Shown: positions 7,624 to 15,438 of the stretch, piece by piece
How positions within the stretch are numbered: the first letter of the stretch is position 1
How the letters are laid out: the number at the start of each line of letters is the position of its first letter
Source of the DNA: Flavobacteriaceae bacterium NBU2977
GTDB taxonomy: Bacteria; Bacteroidota; Bacteroidia; Flavobacteriales; Flavobacteriaceae
DNA length: 64,000 bases
Direction of reading: 5' to 3'
Assembly: GCA_019931105.1 (NCBI GenBank)
Contig: JAIOUW010000001.1
Coordinates: forward strand, 1,302,001 to 1,366,000
Position numbers and translations under genes: made by a program
Notes under the pieces: model-generated
Database searches by the model: none
What the model was told of the DNA's origin: nothing
The model's input: the letters and a program-made list of their open reading frames with translations, nothing else

Positions 7624-9963
7624 TTAGAAATCAAGGTCGTCGAGATCATCATCGGTGTCCACTTTTTTAGCGGCCTCTTCCTTTATTTTATCACAATCTA
7701 TCTGAATCGACAAATCATCAGGTTTGGGAAACTCACCATCTGAAATGCCCAATTCCTCATTTTCATAGTTCTTTTTCATATAGAGCCCCCATATAGGCAG
7801 TGCCATTGCCGCCCCTTGACCATAAGTGGTGGTCTTAAAGTGGATCGATCGCTCTTCACCACCGACCCAAACACCCGTCACCAAGTTGGGTACCATCCCC
7901 ATAAACCAGCCATCGCTTTGATTTTGCGTCGTACCGGTCTTGCCCGCGATCGGATTCTTGAATTCGTAGGGATACCCTGTAACGACTTCTTTATAGACCT
8001 TTGAGTTCTTCATACTACTGTGCCTTAACCGCATGCCCGAACCACTTTCGGTAACCCCTTCCATCAGATTGACCATGGCATAGGCAACATCTTTACTCAA
8101 CACATCTTTTGTTTCAGGTATGTACTCGTACAGAACCGTACCGTTTTTGTCTTCGATCCTGGTAACCATGACCGGTTTTACATATACCCCTTGATTGGCA
8201 AAAGCACCGTAGGCACCAACAACTTCATAAACGTTAAAATCATGCGTGCCCAATGCAATCGACGGAACTGCTGGAATGTCTCTGTCAAGGCCTAAATTAT
8301 TGACGATATTGACCACCGATTTCGGACCGACCATATCGATCAATTGCGCCGTAACTGAATTTTTAGAGTTTGCCAAAGCATTCTTAAGCGTATAACTCTT
8401 GCCCGAGTACGTACCATCTGTATTTTTTGGGCACCAAGGTTCTGGATTACCATGTTTATTGGCTTCAATACAATATTGGGTGTCGGGTAAAGTATCGCAG
8501 GGCGATAAACGTAGTTGGTCGATTGCCGCGGCATAGACAAAAGGTTTAAAAGTCGACCCTACCTGTCTTGCCCCTTGGTATACATTGTCGTATTGAAAAT
8601 GCCTATAGTCAACGCCGCCGACCCATGCCTTTACATGGCCTGTCTGGGGCTCCATCGACATCATCGCCGTTCGTAAAAACGATTTATAATACCGTATGGA
8701 ATCCAAAGGGGTCATTATCGTATCTTTTTCATGGGCATCGCTTTTCCAGTCAAAAACCGACATTTCGGTCTTCTTGGTAAACGATTCACGAATTTCTTCT
8801 TCCGACTTTCCGGCCGCCTTCATTTTACGCCACCGATCCGAGGTTTTTATGGCGCGTTCCATAATTCCATCGATTTCTTCGGGCTCTAAATCTATAAATG
8901 GTGCGGTCTTGTCTTGAGGGGTAATCTGGGAGAAAAATACGGATTGTAGGCGCTCCATATGTTCGGCCGTGGCATCTTCGGCATTTTGCTGCATTCTCGA
9001 ATCGACCGTAGTATAGATTCTCAAACCGTCAAGATAGAGGTTCCATTTGTCCCTTTCTCCCTCCAAGGCCGGTTTCGGATTTTTTTTGATCCAATCGTTC
9101 ATAAAACCCTGAAGGTACATTCTAAAATAGGTGGCGATACCATCGCGATGTGATTCTGGATTATAGTTCAGATTAATCTCAAGCGCTTGGAGTGAATCTT
9201 TTTCAGCTTCACTGATGTACCCGTATTTGGCCAATTGACCCAAAACGGTATTTCTTTTTTTCCAGGTCAGTTCTTCACGTCGCAACGGATTGTAAAGGGA
9301 AGAGTTCTGCAACATGCCTACCAACATGGCCGACTCTTCTATCTTCAAATTTTTGGGTTCTTTGCCGAAATAGATACGTGATGCGGATCTTATACCATCG
9401 GCATTGTTGCCGAAATCGTAGATGTTCAAGTACATCTTGATAATCTCTTCTTTGGTATACCTACGTTCGAGTTGCGTGGCGATGACCCACTCCTTGGTTT
9501 TTTGTTTTATCGTTTCAAATTTGCTCCGCGACCTCGGGCCAACATATATCTGACGCGCCAACTGCTGGGTAATGGTACTGGCCCCACCCCTCTTTCCTAA
9601 AAAGAAAAGTGCCCTTAAAGTTCCGCGTGCATCAATGCCCGAATGATCGTAAAAACGTACATCTTCACTAGCAATCAATGCGTTCACAAGATTTTCCGGC
9701 AAATCTTCGTACGAAACATCGGTTCGATTGTCATCCAAATAAAACTTTCCCAACAATTCGCCATCGGAAGAAATAATCTGCGAAGCCAAATTGGTCTGTG
9801 GATTTTCAAGCGATTCATAGGTGGGCAATGGCCCCAAAACTCCCCAAGATGCCAATAGGAACAACATTAAAACGGAAAGAATACCCATGGCGAACAAAAG
9901 CCAAAACCATTTGATGAACTTGAAAAAGCCTTTGTTTTCTTTTTTCTTTACGGCCTTTGTCAT
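7624..9963 (-). CDS. mrcA: Bifunctional penicillin-binding protein 1A (class A PBP)
   Basis: A 779-residue inner-membrane peptidoglycan synthase. Cytoplasmic residues 1-18 are very basic and a single membrane helix follows (about 19-41). The GT51 glycosyltransferase domain shows the catalytic glutamate in ASEDVRFYDH (E100) and GGASTITQQLARQ (127-139). The transpeptidase domain shows all three penicillin-binding motifs: S470-T-F-K473, S533-K-N535 and K675-T-G677. A roughly 80-residue insert rich in charged residues (about 345-425) separates the two parts. The C-terminus is acidic (DTDDDLDDLDF). It is the last gene of the ricT-gldH-mrcA set, starting 8 bases after gldH. The set links cell-wall growth with gliding and T9SS genes, as in other flavobacteria. 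Confidence 0.95.
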   Translation of the reverse strand: MTKAVKKKENKGFFKFIKWFWLLFAMGILSVLMLFLLASWGVLGPLPTYESLENPQTNLASQIISSDGELLGKFYLDDNRTDVSYEDLPENLVNALIASEDVRFYDHSGIDARGTLRALFFLGKRGGASTITQQLARQIYVGPRSRSKFETIKQKTKEWVIATQLERRYTKEEIIKMYLNIYDFGNNADGIRSASRIYFGKEPKNLKIEESAMLVGMLQNSSLYNPLRREELTWKKRNTVLGQLAKYGYISEAEKDSLQALEINLNYNPESHRDGIATYFRMYLQGFMNDWIKKNPKPALEGERDKWNLYLDGLRIYTTVDSRMQQNAEDATAEHMERLQSVFFSQITPQDKTAPFIDLEPEEIDGIMERAIKTSDRWRKMKAAGKSEEEIRESFTKKTEMSVFDWKSDAHEKDTIMTPLDSIRYYKSFLRTAMMSMEPQTGHVKAWVGGVDYRHFQYDNVYQGARQVGSTFKPFVYAAAIDQLRLSPCDTLPDTQYCIEANKHGNPEPWCPKNTDGTYSGKSYTLKNALANSKNSVTAQLIDMVGPKSVVNIVNNLGLDRDIPAVPSIALGTHDFNVYEVVGAYGAFANQGVYVKPVMVTRIEDKNGTVLYEYIPETKDVLSKDVAYAMVNLMEGVTESGSGMRLRHSSMKNSKVYKEVVTGYPYEFKNPIAGKTGTTQNQSDGWFMGMVPNLVTGVWVGGEERSIHFKTTTYGQGAAMALPIWGLYMKKNYENEELGISDGEFPKPDDLSIQIDCDKIKEEAAKKVDTDDDLDDLDF

Positions 9964-9971
9964 TTACTTGC

Positions 9972-10451
9972 CTAATTACTTTTTAGTATTTCATAACCTA
10001 CATCGGTTACTCCTTCCAAATTAGTTACGCCCTCAACATTTCCATTTTTTCGCATCGCATGGGACAGTCGTAAAGTATATACGCCCGAAGATGGAAAAAC
10101 GATGTTCTCTTTGTACCAAAGTTTGTTTTCCTTAATGCTACCGTAACCTTTGCCCAGCCATTGCCCATCAGGTTTGGCCATTTCATATTCCAGCGTGTCA
10201 GTAACTATATCCCCTGATGGAAAACCGAGTTCCGCTATCAAAAATAAATTATTGTAAGGAAAATCTTCGTCGTTTCGTAGATTGATGAACAAATTGTGTC
10301 TTTGTACAGTATCGATTTCATTGAAAGTGAACTCCATGATACTGTCTTTGTTCCATACACCATTGTCGGTTGGCCTGAATTCAGACTTTACAAGTTTCCC
10401 ATTACAAGAAACCATTGTCAACACCAAAATAATAAGCGGAATATTACGCAT
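9972..10451 (-). CDS. gldH: Gliding motility lipoprotein GldH
   Basis: A 159-residue lipoprotein needed for gliding and chitin use in Flavobacterium; the Gld lipoproteins act with the type IX secretion/motility machinery in the cell envelope. The lipobox is VLTMVSC with Cys at residue 16. The following text (NDEDFPYNNLFLIAELGFPSG) is characteristic of GldH. I place the start at ATG 10449-10451, which gives the lipoprotein signal and overlaps the end of ricT by 8 bases. A longer frame reaching 10607 only reads through ricT in another frame. Transcribed with ricT and mrcA. Confidence 0.92.
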   Translation of the reverse strand: MRNIPLIILVLTMVSCNGKLVKSEFRPTDNGVWNKDSIMEFTFNEIDTVQRHNLFINLRNDEDFPYNNLFLIAELGFPSGDIVTDTLEYEMAKPDGQWLGKGYGSIKENKLWYKENIVFPSSGVYTLRLSHAMRKNGNVEGVTNLEGVTDVGYEILKSN

Positions 10452-11688
10452 TGTTTTGACGTTTTTTTCTTGGATTTCTGCGCTTTTTACCACTGTTTGC
10501 GTTCGTGTTTGCCGGCCTGCTTCCTCCGGTGACGTTTGCCTTGTCACGATTTTGTTTCCTCCCTTTGTTTCTATTATTTCGTCTTCTCGATTTTTTAGGC
10601 CGGTCAAAACGGGTAAGGCTGTCTTCCCCTACAACATTCTCGAACACCACCTTTTCTTCAACGATATTTTCCATTGCATATTCTTCAAGGCTGGCAACTT
10701 TTTCATTCTTTTTGTTTTTTTCCAAAATCTCGTTCACCTGCTCCTTGTCCAGCGCATGCCAGTTCGCCGGTTCATCTTTATAGGAAAACCATAAAGTAGC
10801 CTTGAAGATGTCTACTTTTTGGCAAAACGCAACTCCCTTCTCTGTCAATAATTTGGTGTCTGAAGACGGAAAATCTTTTAATGCCTCTAGATATACATCG
10901 AGCTCATAATTTAGACAACACTTCAACTTGCCACATTGACCTGCCAATTTTTGAGGGTTCAACGATAATTGTTGGTAGCGGGCCGCAGATGTACTTACCG
11001 ACCTGAAATCTGACAACCAGGTCGAGCAGCAAAGTTCACGGCCGCAAGAACCTATTCCTCCCAACCTTTGTGCCTCTTGCCGATATCCGATCTGTCGCAT
11101 TTCGATACGGATTCCAAAGGCCTTTGCCATGTCTTTTATCAACTGGCGAAAATCGACGCGCTCGTCGGCCGTATAATAAAATGTGGCCTTCGAACCGTCG
11201 CCCTGAAACTCAACATCGGAAATTTTCATTTGGAGTTTAAGGATAATAGCTATCTCGCGCGAGCGTTTCTTAATCTCCTCTTCGCGATTGCGACATTTCT
11301 GCCAAACATCTATGTCTTTTTGGGAAGCTTTTCTGTAAACTTTCGGAAGCTCAGGGTCGTTGAAATCTACCTTTTTGCGTTTCATCTGAACCTTGACGAG
11401 TTCTCCGACAAGGGTCACCATACCAACGTCATGGCCCGATTGCGCCTGGGTAGCTACGATATCTCCAATGGAAAGGGAGAGGTTCTCAGAGTTTCTGAAG
11501 AATTCTTTTCTACTGTTCTTGAACCGGACTTCGACGCAGTCAAAAGGTTTTTCCCCATTGGGGAGCGACATGTTCGAAAGCCAATCGAAAACCGTTAATT
11601 TATTACAACCATCGGTACCACAAGTCCCGTTGTTCTTGCATCCTCGTGGCTGTCCGTCCTTACCGGTCGAACAACTGCTACAACCCAT
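10444..11688 (-). CDS. ricT: PSP1-domain protein RicT (YaaT-like)
   Basis: A 414-residue protein with the PSP1/RicT domain at about residues 60-280. In Bacillus, RicT (YaaT) works with RicA and RicF as a cluster-carrying complex that tunes RNase Y activity and phosphorelay. In Bacteroidota the role is not settled. Cysteines abound: MGCSSCSTGKDG with CKNNGTC and CGTDGC at the N-terminus, then IGSCGRELCCSTW and GQCGKLKCCLNYE in the core. These suit iron-sulfur binding. The tail (about 365-414) is strongly basic with KKSRRRNNRNKGRKQ-type runs and may bind RNA; it is longer than in Bacillus homologues. First gene of the ricT-gldH-mrcA set. Confidence 0.88.
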   Translation of the reverse strand: MGCSSCSTGKDGQPRGCKNNGTCGTDGCNKLTVFDWLSNMSLPNGEKPFDCVEVRFKNSRKEFFRNSENLSLSIGDIVATQAQSGHDVGMVTLVGELVKVQMKRKKVDFNDPELPKVYRKASQKDIDVWQKCRNREEEIKKRSREIAIILKLQMKISDVEFQGDGSKATFYYTADERVDFRQLIKDMAKAFGIRIEMRQIGYRQEAQRLGGIGSCGRELCCSTWLSDFRSVSTSAARYQQLSLNPQKLAGQCGKLKCCLNYELDVYLEALKDFPSSDTKLLTEKGVAFCQKVDIFKATLWFSYKDEPANWHALDKEQVNEILEKNKKNEKVASLEEYAMENIVEEKVVFENVVGEDSLTRFDRPKKSRRRNNRNKGRKQNRDKANVTGGSRPANTNANSGKKRRNPRKKRQNNA

Positions 11689-11844
11689 ATTTTATATCTT
11701 GGTTTGGCAAAACCCGCACTTTTGGTTAATGAGCCATGGGTTTTAACCAAAAAAGGTTCATAATTAATCTCGAACGTAAAGGTAATGATTTTTTAACGCG
11801 ATGAAAAGTATATAGATCCCATTCAAATGCTATGAACGGTCAAT

Positions 11845-12876
11845 TCACTTTTTGAATTTTAGCACCTCAGACCTGCCCTTTTTGAAAATCTTGTTGCTTG
11901 CTCCTTTGCCTTTTCTTAGCCTTTTTTGTTCTTCATAGGGTAAGCCATGTATCTCCTTACAGTGGTCCGAACAACAATCGTTCATTTTTTTTGCGCACTC
12001 TTCGCATTGAATGAATAATAGATGACAGGCTTCATTGGCGCAGTTCACATGGGTGTCGCAAGGTTTGCCACATTGATGGCATTGTGCGATTACATCATCT
12101 GTGATACGTTCTCCCCTTCGATGATCGAAAACAAAATTCTTGCCCAAGAATTTGTTTTCCAATTGCTTCTTTTTGACCTGTCGGGTGTAATCTATTATGC
12201 CCCCTTCCAATTGGTAGACTTGTTTGAACCCTTTGTGTTTGTAGTAGGCACTTGCCTTTTCGCAGCGAATTCCTCCAGTACAGTACATTACCAATTTTTT
12301 ATCCTCTTTATGCGCGGCCAGATCTTTTTCGATAATGTCCAATGAATCGCGAAAGGTATCCACATCGGGGGTAATGGCATTTTTGAAATGGCCTATCTCA
12401 CTCTCATAATGGTTGCGCATGTCGACCAAAATGGTATCGGGGTCTTCTATCAACTCATTAAATTTTTCGGCCCCTACATGAATGCCTTTGTCGGTCACAT
12501 CAAAAGTACGGTCGTTCAATCCGTCTGCAACAATCTTCTTTCGAACCTTGACCTTTAGTTTCAAGAACGATTTGTTGTCTTGTTCTATGGCTATGTTCAA
12601 CCTCACATTTTTGAGAAAAGAAATACTATCCAAATGTTCCTTAAAGGCTTCGAAGTTTTCGGCCGGCACCGAAAGTTGTGCATTGATGCCCTCGTTCGCC
12701 ACGTAAATACGGCCCAGTACATCAAGTTCGTTCCAATTTATGAATAAGTGGTTTCTGAAAATCGGCGGATTGCCAATGTGTGCATATTTGTAGAAAGATA
12801 TGGTCAAGCGTTCTTGACCGGCCTCTTCGATAAGAGCCGCTCTTTCTTTTGCACTTAAGGTATTGTACAGTTGCAT
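11845..12876 (-). CDS. trhO: tRNA uridine(34) hydroxylase (rhodanese-like TrhO/YceA)
   Basis: A 343-residue cytoplasmic enzyme that hydroxylates U34 in tRNA to 5-hydroxyuridine, using oxygen. The N-terminal ferredoxin-like part covers about residues 20-115. The rhodanese domain follows with the active-site loop YCTGGIRCEKAS (Cys near 203). A C-terminal Cys-rich zinc-binding region has CHQCGKPCDTHVNC, then CEECAKKMNDCCSDHC. Length and order match the family. A well-formed Bacteroidota promoter lies 54 bases upstream (12930-12957). Confidence 0.93.
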   Translation of the reverse strand: MQLYNTLSAKERAALIEEAGQERLTISFYKYAHIGNPPIFRNHLFINWNELDVLGRIYVANEGINAQLSVPAENFEAFKEHLDSISFLKNVRLNIAIEQDNKSFLKLKVKVRKKIVADGLNDRTFDVTDKGIHVGAEKFNELIEDPDTILVDMRNHYESEIGHFKNAITPDVDTFRDSLDIIEKDLAAHKEDKKLVMYCTGGIRCEKASAYYKHKGFKQVYQLEGGIIDYTRQVKKKQLENKFLGKNFVFDHRRGERITDDVIAQCHQCGKPCDTHVNCANEACHLLFIQCEECAKKMNDCCSDHCKEIHGLPYEEQKRLRKGKGASNKIFKKGRSEVLKFKK

Positions 12877-12929
12877 GCTATACGAATAGTTTAAGTTAAA
12901 AGAATGTCCTGTTAATAATTAAGCGTTTG

Positions 12930-12957
12930 CAAAGATAAGAAATGCAGTCTATTTCAA
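12930..12957 (-). promoter_or_regulatory. Bacteroidota-type promoter for trhO
   Basis: On the leftward strand, TTG (12955-12957) is followed after 17 bases by TATCTTTG (12930-12937), a full match to the TAnnTTTG -7 box. The predicted transcript start is near 12923, leaving a leader of about 47 bases before the trhO ATG. Confidence 0.55.
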
Positions 12958-12984
12958 CGTACTAGCCAAAGTGCAGAACAAAAA

Positions 12985-13011
12985 AAGAGTCTCGAATATA
13001 TCAAGACTCTT
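12985..13011 (-). terminator. Intrinsic terminator on the leftward strand
   Basis: Arms AAGAGTC (12985-12991) and GACTCTT (13005-13011) enclose a 13-base loop. Read leftward the stem is followed by a run of seven T (12980-12986 region). No leftward protein gene precedes it, because recA runs the other way. It therefore appears to end a short transcript beginning between 13020 and 13300. Confidence 0.6.
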
Positions 13012-13012
13012 A

Positions 13013-13087
13013 ATTGGCCATTCCATTTTCTTTTTCACAGCACTCTTTAGATCCAAAGGGAAGTGGCCACGATTGCCCCCTGCCAAT
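13013..13087 (-). ncRNA. Candidate structured small RNA upstream of recA (leftward)
   Basis: Leftward, this stretch can fold as nested stems. An outer ATTGGC/GCCAAT pair lies at 13082-13087 and 13013-13018. A stronger inner stem has TGGCCA-C-TTCC (13059-13069) against GGAATGGCCA (13015-13024), with one bulged C. A CTTT/AAAG mini-hairpin sits inside the loop. The outer and inner stems share bases and may be alternatives. The structure is directly followed by an intrinsic terminator. No good promoter or family match was found; a 6S-like RNA is one possibility but cannot be shown from sequence alone. A 24-residue frame starting at ATG 13025 overlaps the terminator and is not convincing. Confidence 0.3.
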
Positions 13088-13167
13088 AAAAACAGAAGAA
13101 TATATATTGAGTTAGTATATATACTTTTTTAAGTAGATGCACTATTTCCAAAAAGGTTGCGTCGTCA

Positions 13168-13198
13168 TTGTTATATGCAAAAAGAAATGGTAATTTAG
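13168..13198 (+). promoter_or_regulatory. Probable recA promoter
   Basis: TTG at 13168-13170, a 20-base spacer and TAATTTAG at 13191-13198 (one mismatch to TAnnTTTG). This lies about 108 bases before the recA ATG. No LexA-like palindrome is obvious near it; many Bacteroidota lack a classical LexA box. Confidence 0.45.
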
Positions 13199-13305
13199 CA
13201 TCCCTGTACGGTTGTCGAATGGCCTACAGTTTCCATACAAAAAACACTGAATGCCATAGTGGCAAAACGTAGCATCTTGTGGGATGAACATTAATAGAAA
13301 AAAAT

Positions 13306-14310
13306 ATGAGTGCTGAAAAAGAAGCGAAACTAAAGGCCCTGAAACTTACCTTGGACAAATTGGATAAAACATACGGAAAGGGTTCCGTTATGAAAATGGG
13401 CGACAGTATTGTTGAAGATGTCGAGGTGATACCCTCAGGTTCTTTGGGTCTGGATATCGCATTGGGTGTTGGTGGCTATCCACGTGGTAGGATTATCGAG
13501 ATCTACGGTCCTGAATCCTCGGGCAAAACAACCTTGACCCTACACGCCATTGCCGAAGCCCAAAGAAATGGCGGTATCGCCGCTTTTATAGATGCGGAGC
13601 ATGCTTTTGACCGGTTTTATGCAGAAAAACTCGGCGTCGATATCGATAACTTGATCATTTCGCAGCCCGACAATGGTGAACAGGGACTTGAAATTGCCGA
13701 CAATCTGATCAGGTCGGGCGCCATAGATATCGTTGTTATCGATTCGGTCGCAGCCTTGACTCCGAAAAGTGAAATCGAAGGTGAAATGGGCGATTCAAAA
13801 ATGGGGCTTCATGCCAGGTTGATGTCTCAAGCTTTGAGAAAATTGACCGGATCAATTAGTAAAACCCATTGTACCGTAATTTTCATCAACCAACTTCGCG
13901 AAAAAATCGGCGTCATGTTCGGTAATCCCGAAACGACCACAGGCGGCAACGCGCTCAAATTTTATGCCTCAGTACGCTTGGATATTCGTAGATCCACTCA
14001 AATAAAGAATTCTGACGGAGCAGTTCAAGGAAACAAGACTCGCGTAAAAGTGGTCAAGAACAAAGTAGCCCCTCCATTCAAAACCGCAGAGTTCGATATC
14101 ATGTATGGCGAGGGCATCTCTAAAGTCGGTGAAATAATCGATTTGGGCGTCGAATATGAAATCATAAAGAAAAGTGGTTCTTGGTTCGCGTATGGCGATA
14201 CCAAATTGGGCCAAGGGCGTGATGCGGTTAAATCTTTGCTCAATGACAATCCTGAGCTTTTTGATGAACTTGATAAAAAAATCAGGGAGGCCATCAATTC
14301 CCTTAACTGA
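13306..14310 (+). CDS. recA: Recombinase RecA
   Basis: The 334-residue DNA strand-exchange ATPase of homologous recombination and SOS induction. The Walker A motif GPESSGKT is at residues 68-75, and [11 protein letters not shown] supplies the Walker B strand (about 144-152). The L1 loop [18 protein letters not shown] and the [19 protein letters not shown] region (L2) are standard. The C-terminal acidic tail is short. The ATG at 13306 is preceded by an A-rich stretch, as usual in this phylum. It is monocistronic or leads into the lipoprotein gene 83 bases downstream. Confidence 0.98.
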   Translation: MSAEKEAKLKALKLTLDKLDKTYGKGSVMKMGDSIVEDVEVIPSGSLGLDIALGVGGYPRGRIIEIYGPESSGKTTLTLHAIAEAQRNGGIAAFIDAEHAFDRFYAEKLGVDIDNLIISQPDNGEQGLEIADNLIRSGAIDIVVIDSVAALTPKSEIEGEMGDSKMGLHARLMSQALRKLTGSISKTHCTVIFINQLREKIGVMFGNPETTTGGNALKFYASVRLDIRRSTQIKNSDGAVQGNKTRVKVVKNKVAPPFKTAEFDIMYGEGISKVGEIIDLGVEYEIIKKSGSWFAYGDTKLGQGRDAVKSLLNDNPELFDELDKKIREAINSLN

Positions 14311-14393
14311 TCACGGCCGAATCATTCTTGATTTAACCGATTTTAACGCAACCTTATCTCACCGCATACATCTTAGTATAAAATCATATTGTT

Positions 14394-14816
14394 ATGAAAC
14401 GGTGGTATTTGAAGTTCGTGGCCGTAGTACTTCTTGGCTCGGTAGGTTCATGTAGCCTGAACGATGATGATGGTGTCAATTTTCATTATGAAGCCCTGCA
14501 AATTTTAAGTGTAGAGGTGCCCGAATCTTTTAGTTTGCAACAAATTTACACTATCAAGGTAAACATGTTAAGGCCAGATGATTGCACCCTGATTGAAGGG
14601 TTTGATGTGACCAAATCAGATTTGACCGTAAGAAATGTGATCGCTGTAGGGGCCGTTCTTGATAAGCCCGACTGTAAGACGGTAAATCAAGAGGTACAAG
14701 ACACGTTTCAGTTCAAAGTAATCTATGACGAGCCCTATCTTTTTAGGTTCTATACCGGCGAGGATGCCAACGGTGAGGCACAATATCTAGAGATAGAGGT
14801 TCCGGTGGACCAATAG
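14394..14816 (+). CDS. Small lipoprotein of unknown function
   Basis: A 140-residue putative lipoprotein: the basic start MKRWYLKF is followed by a hydrophobic segment and the lipobox LGSVGSC (Cys at residue 20). The mature part starts SLNDDDG, an acidic stretch often seen after lipidated Cys in this group. It is predicted as mostly beta and contains two conserved-looking Cys (CTLI, DCKT). I recognise no family. It lies 17 bases before the ECF sigma gene on the same strand, so it may belong to the sigma/envelope set downstream. Confidence 0.75.
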   Translation: MKRWYLKFVAVVLLGSVGSCSLNDDDGVNFHYEALQILSVEVPESFSLQQIYTIKVNMLRPDDCTLIEGFDVTKSDLTVRNVIAVGAVLDKPDCKTVNQEVQDTFQFKVIYDEPYLFRFYTGEDANGEAQYLEIEVPVDQ

Positions 14817-14833
14817 AAGTATCTAACCAAATT

Positions 14834-15400
14834 TTGGGTCTGGAAGAGCTCATAAAAAAGTGCAAGCAAGGAGATAGACAAGCACAGGAACAATTATATA
14901 GGCAATATTCCCATATACTGTTCGGTATTTGTCTCAAATACTCGCACAATAAAATGGAGGCTGAAGATAATCTTCACGATAGCTTTATGACCATTTATGA
15001 CAAAATAGGACAGTTTAGTGCCAAAGGGTCATTCGAGGGTTGGATGAAACGTATTACCGTAAACACAATATTGCAAAAATTCAGAAAAGTAGAACAGTTA
15101 AACCTAGTCTCGGATAACATAGAAAACCCTACGGAAGTGGAAATGGACAACGAGCCAGTCGACCTCAGTACCCTTCTGAATTTCATTCAAGAGCTTCCCA
15201 ATAAATATCGCGCCACTTTTAATCTCTATGTGCTCGACGGATATTCGCATAAGGAAATCGGCGAACTTTTGGGAACTTCTGCAGGAACATCAAAGTCAAA
15301 TCTTGCTCGGGCAAGAAATATTTTAAAAGAAAAAATCGAAACCATAACCACCAGATCGATCATCAGCGTACTGATTATCGTATTTGGTTATACACTGTGA
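14834..15400 (+). CDS. ECF-type RNA polymerase sigma factor
   Basis: A 188-residue sigma-70 family protein with only regions 2 and 4. Region 2 covers about residues 12-85 (QAQEQLYRQYSHILFGIC, AEDNLHDSFMTIYDKI, FEGWMKRITVNTIL). Region 4 covers about 112-165 with the helix-turn-helix YSHKEIGELLGTSAGTSKS. No ATG exists in frame before the conserved part, so the start is taken as TTG at 14834; an upstream stop at 14774 limits alternatives. It sits just before a protein whose N-terminus looks like a small anti-sigma-like cytosolic segment (39 bases between stop and next ATG). The pair probably forms a sigma/regulator unit responding to envelope signals (inference). Confidence 0.88.
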   Translation: MGLEELIKKCKQGDRQAQEQLYRQYSHILFGICLKYSHNKMEAEDNLHDSFMTIYDKIGQFSAKGSFEGWMKRITVNTILQKFRKVEQLNLVSDNIENPTEVEMDNEPVDLSTLLNFIQELPNKYRATFNLYVLDGYSHKEIGELLGTSAGTSKSNLARARNILKEKIETITTRSIISVLIIVFGYTL

Positions 15401-15438
15401 CCCTAACATTCATAGCGTATACACAAAGACATTGTAAA

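Noticed and set aside
9972-10607. Long version of the gldH frame starting at 10607
   Set aside because: The extra 52 residues only re-read ricT sequence in another frame and would hide the lipoprotein signal. The ATG at 10451 gives a normal GldH.
13095-13135. AT-rich near-palindromes upstream of recA (TATATATT, GTATATATAC)
   Set aside because: Simple AT sequence forms such repeats easily. The TTG/TAATTTAG pair further down explains the promoter better.
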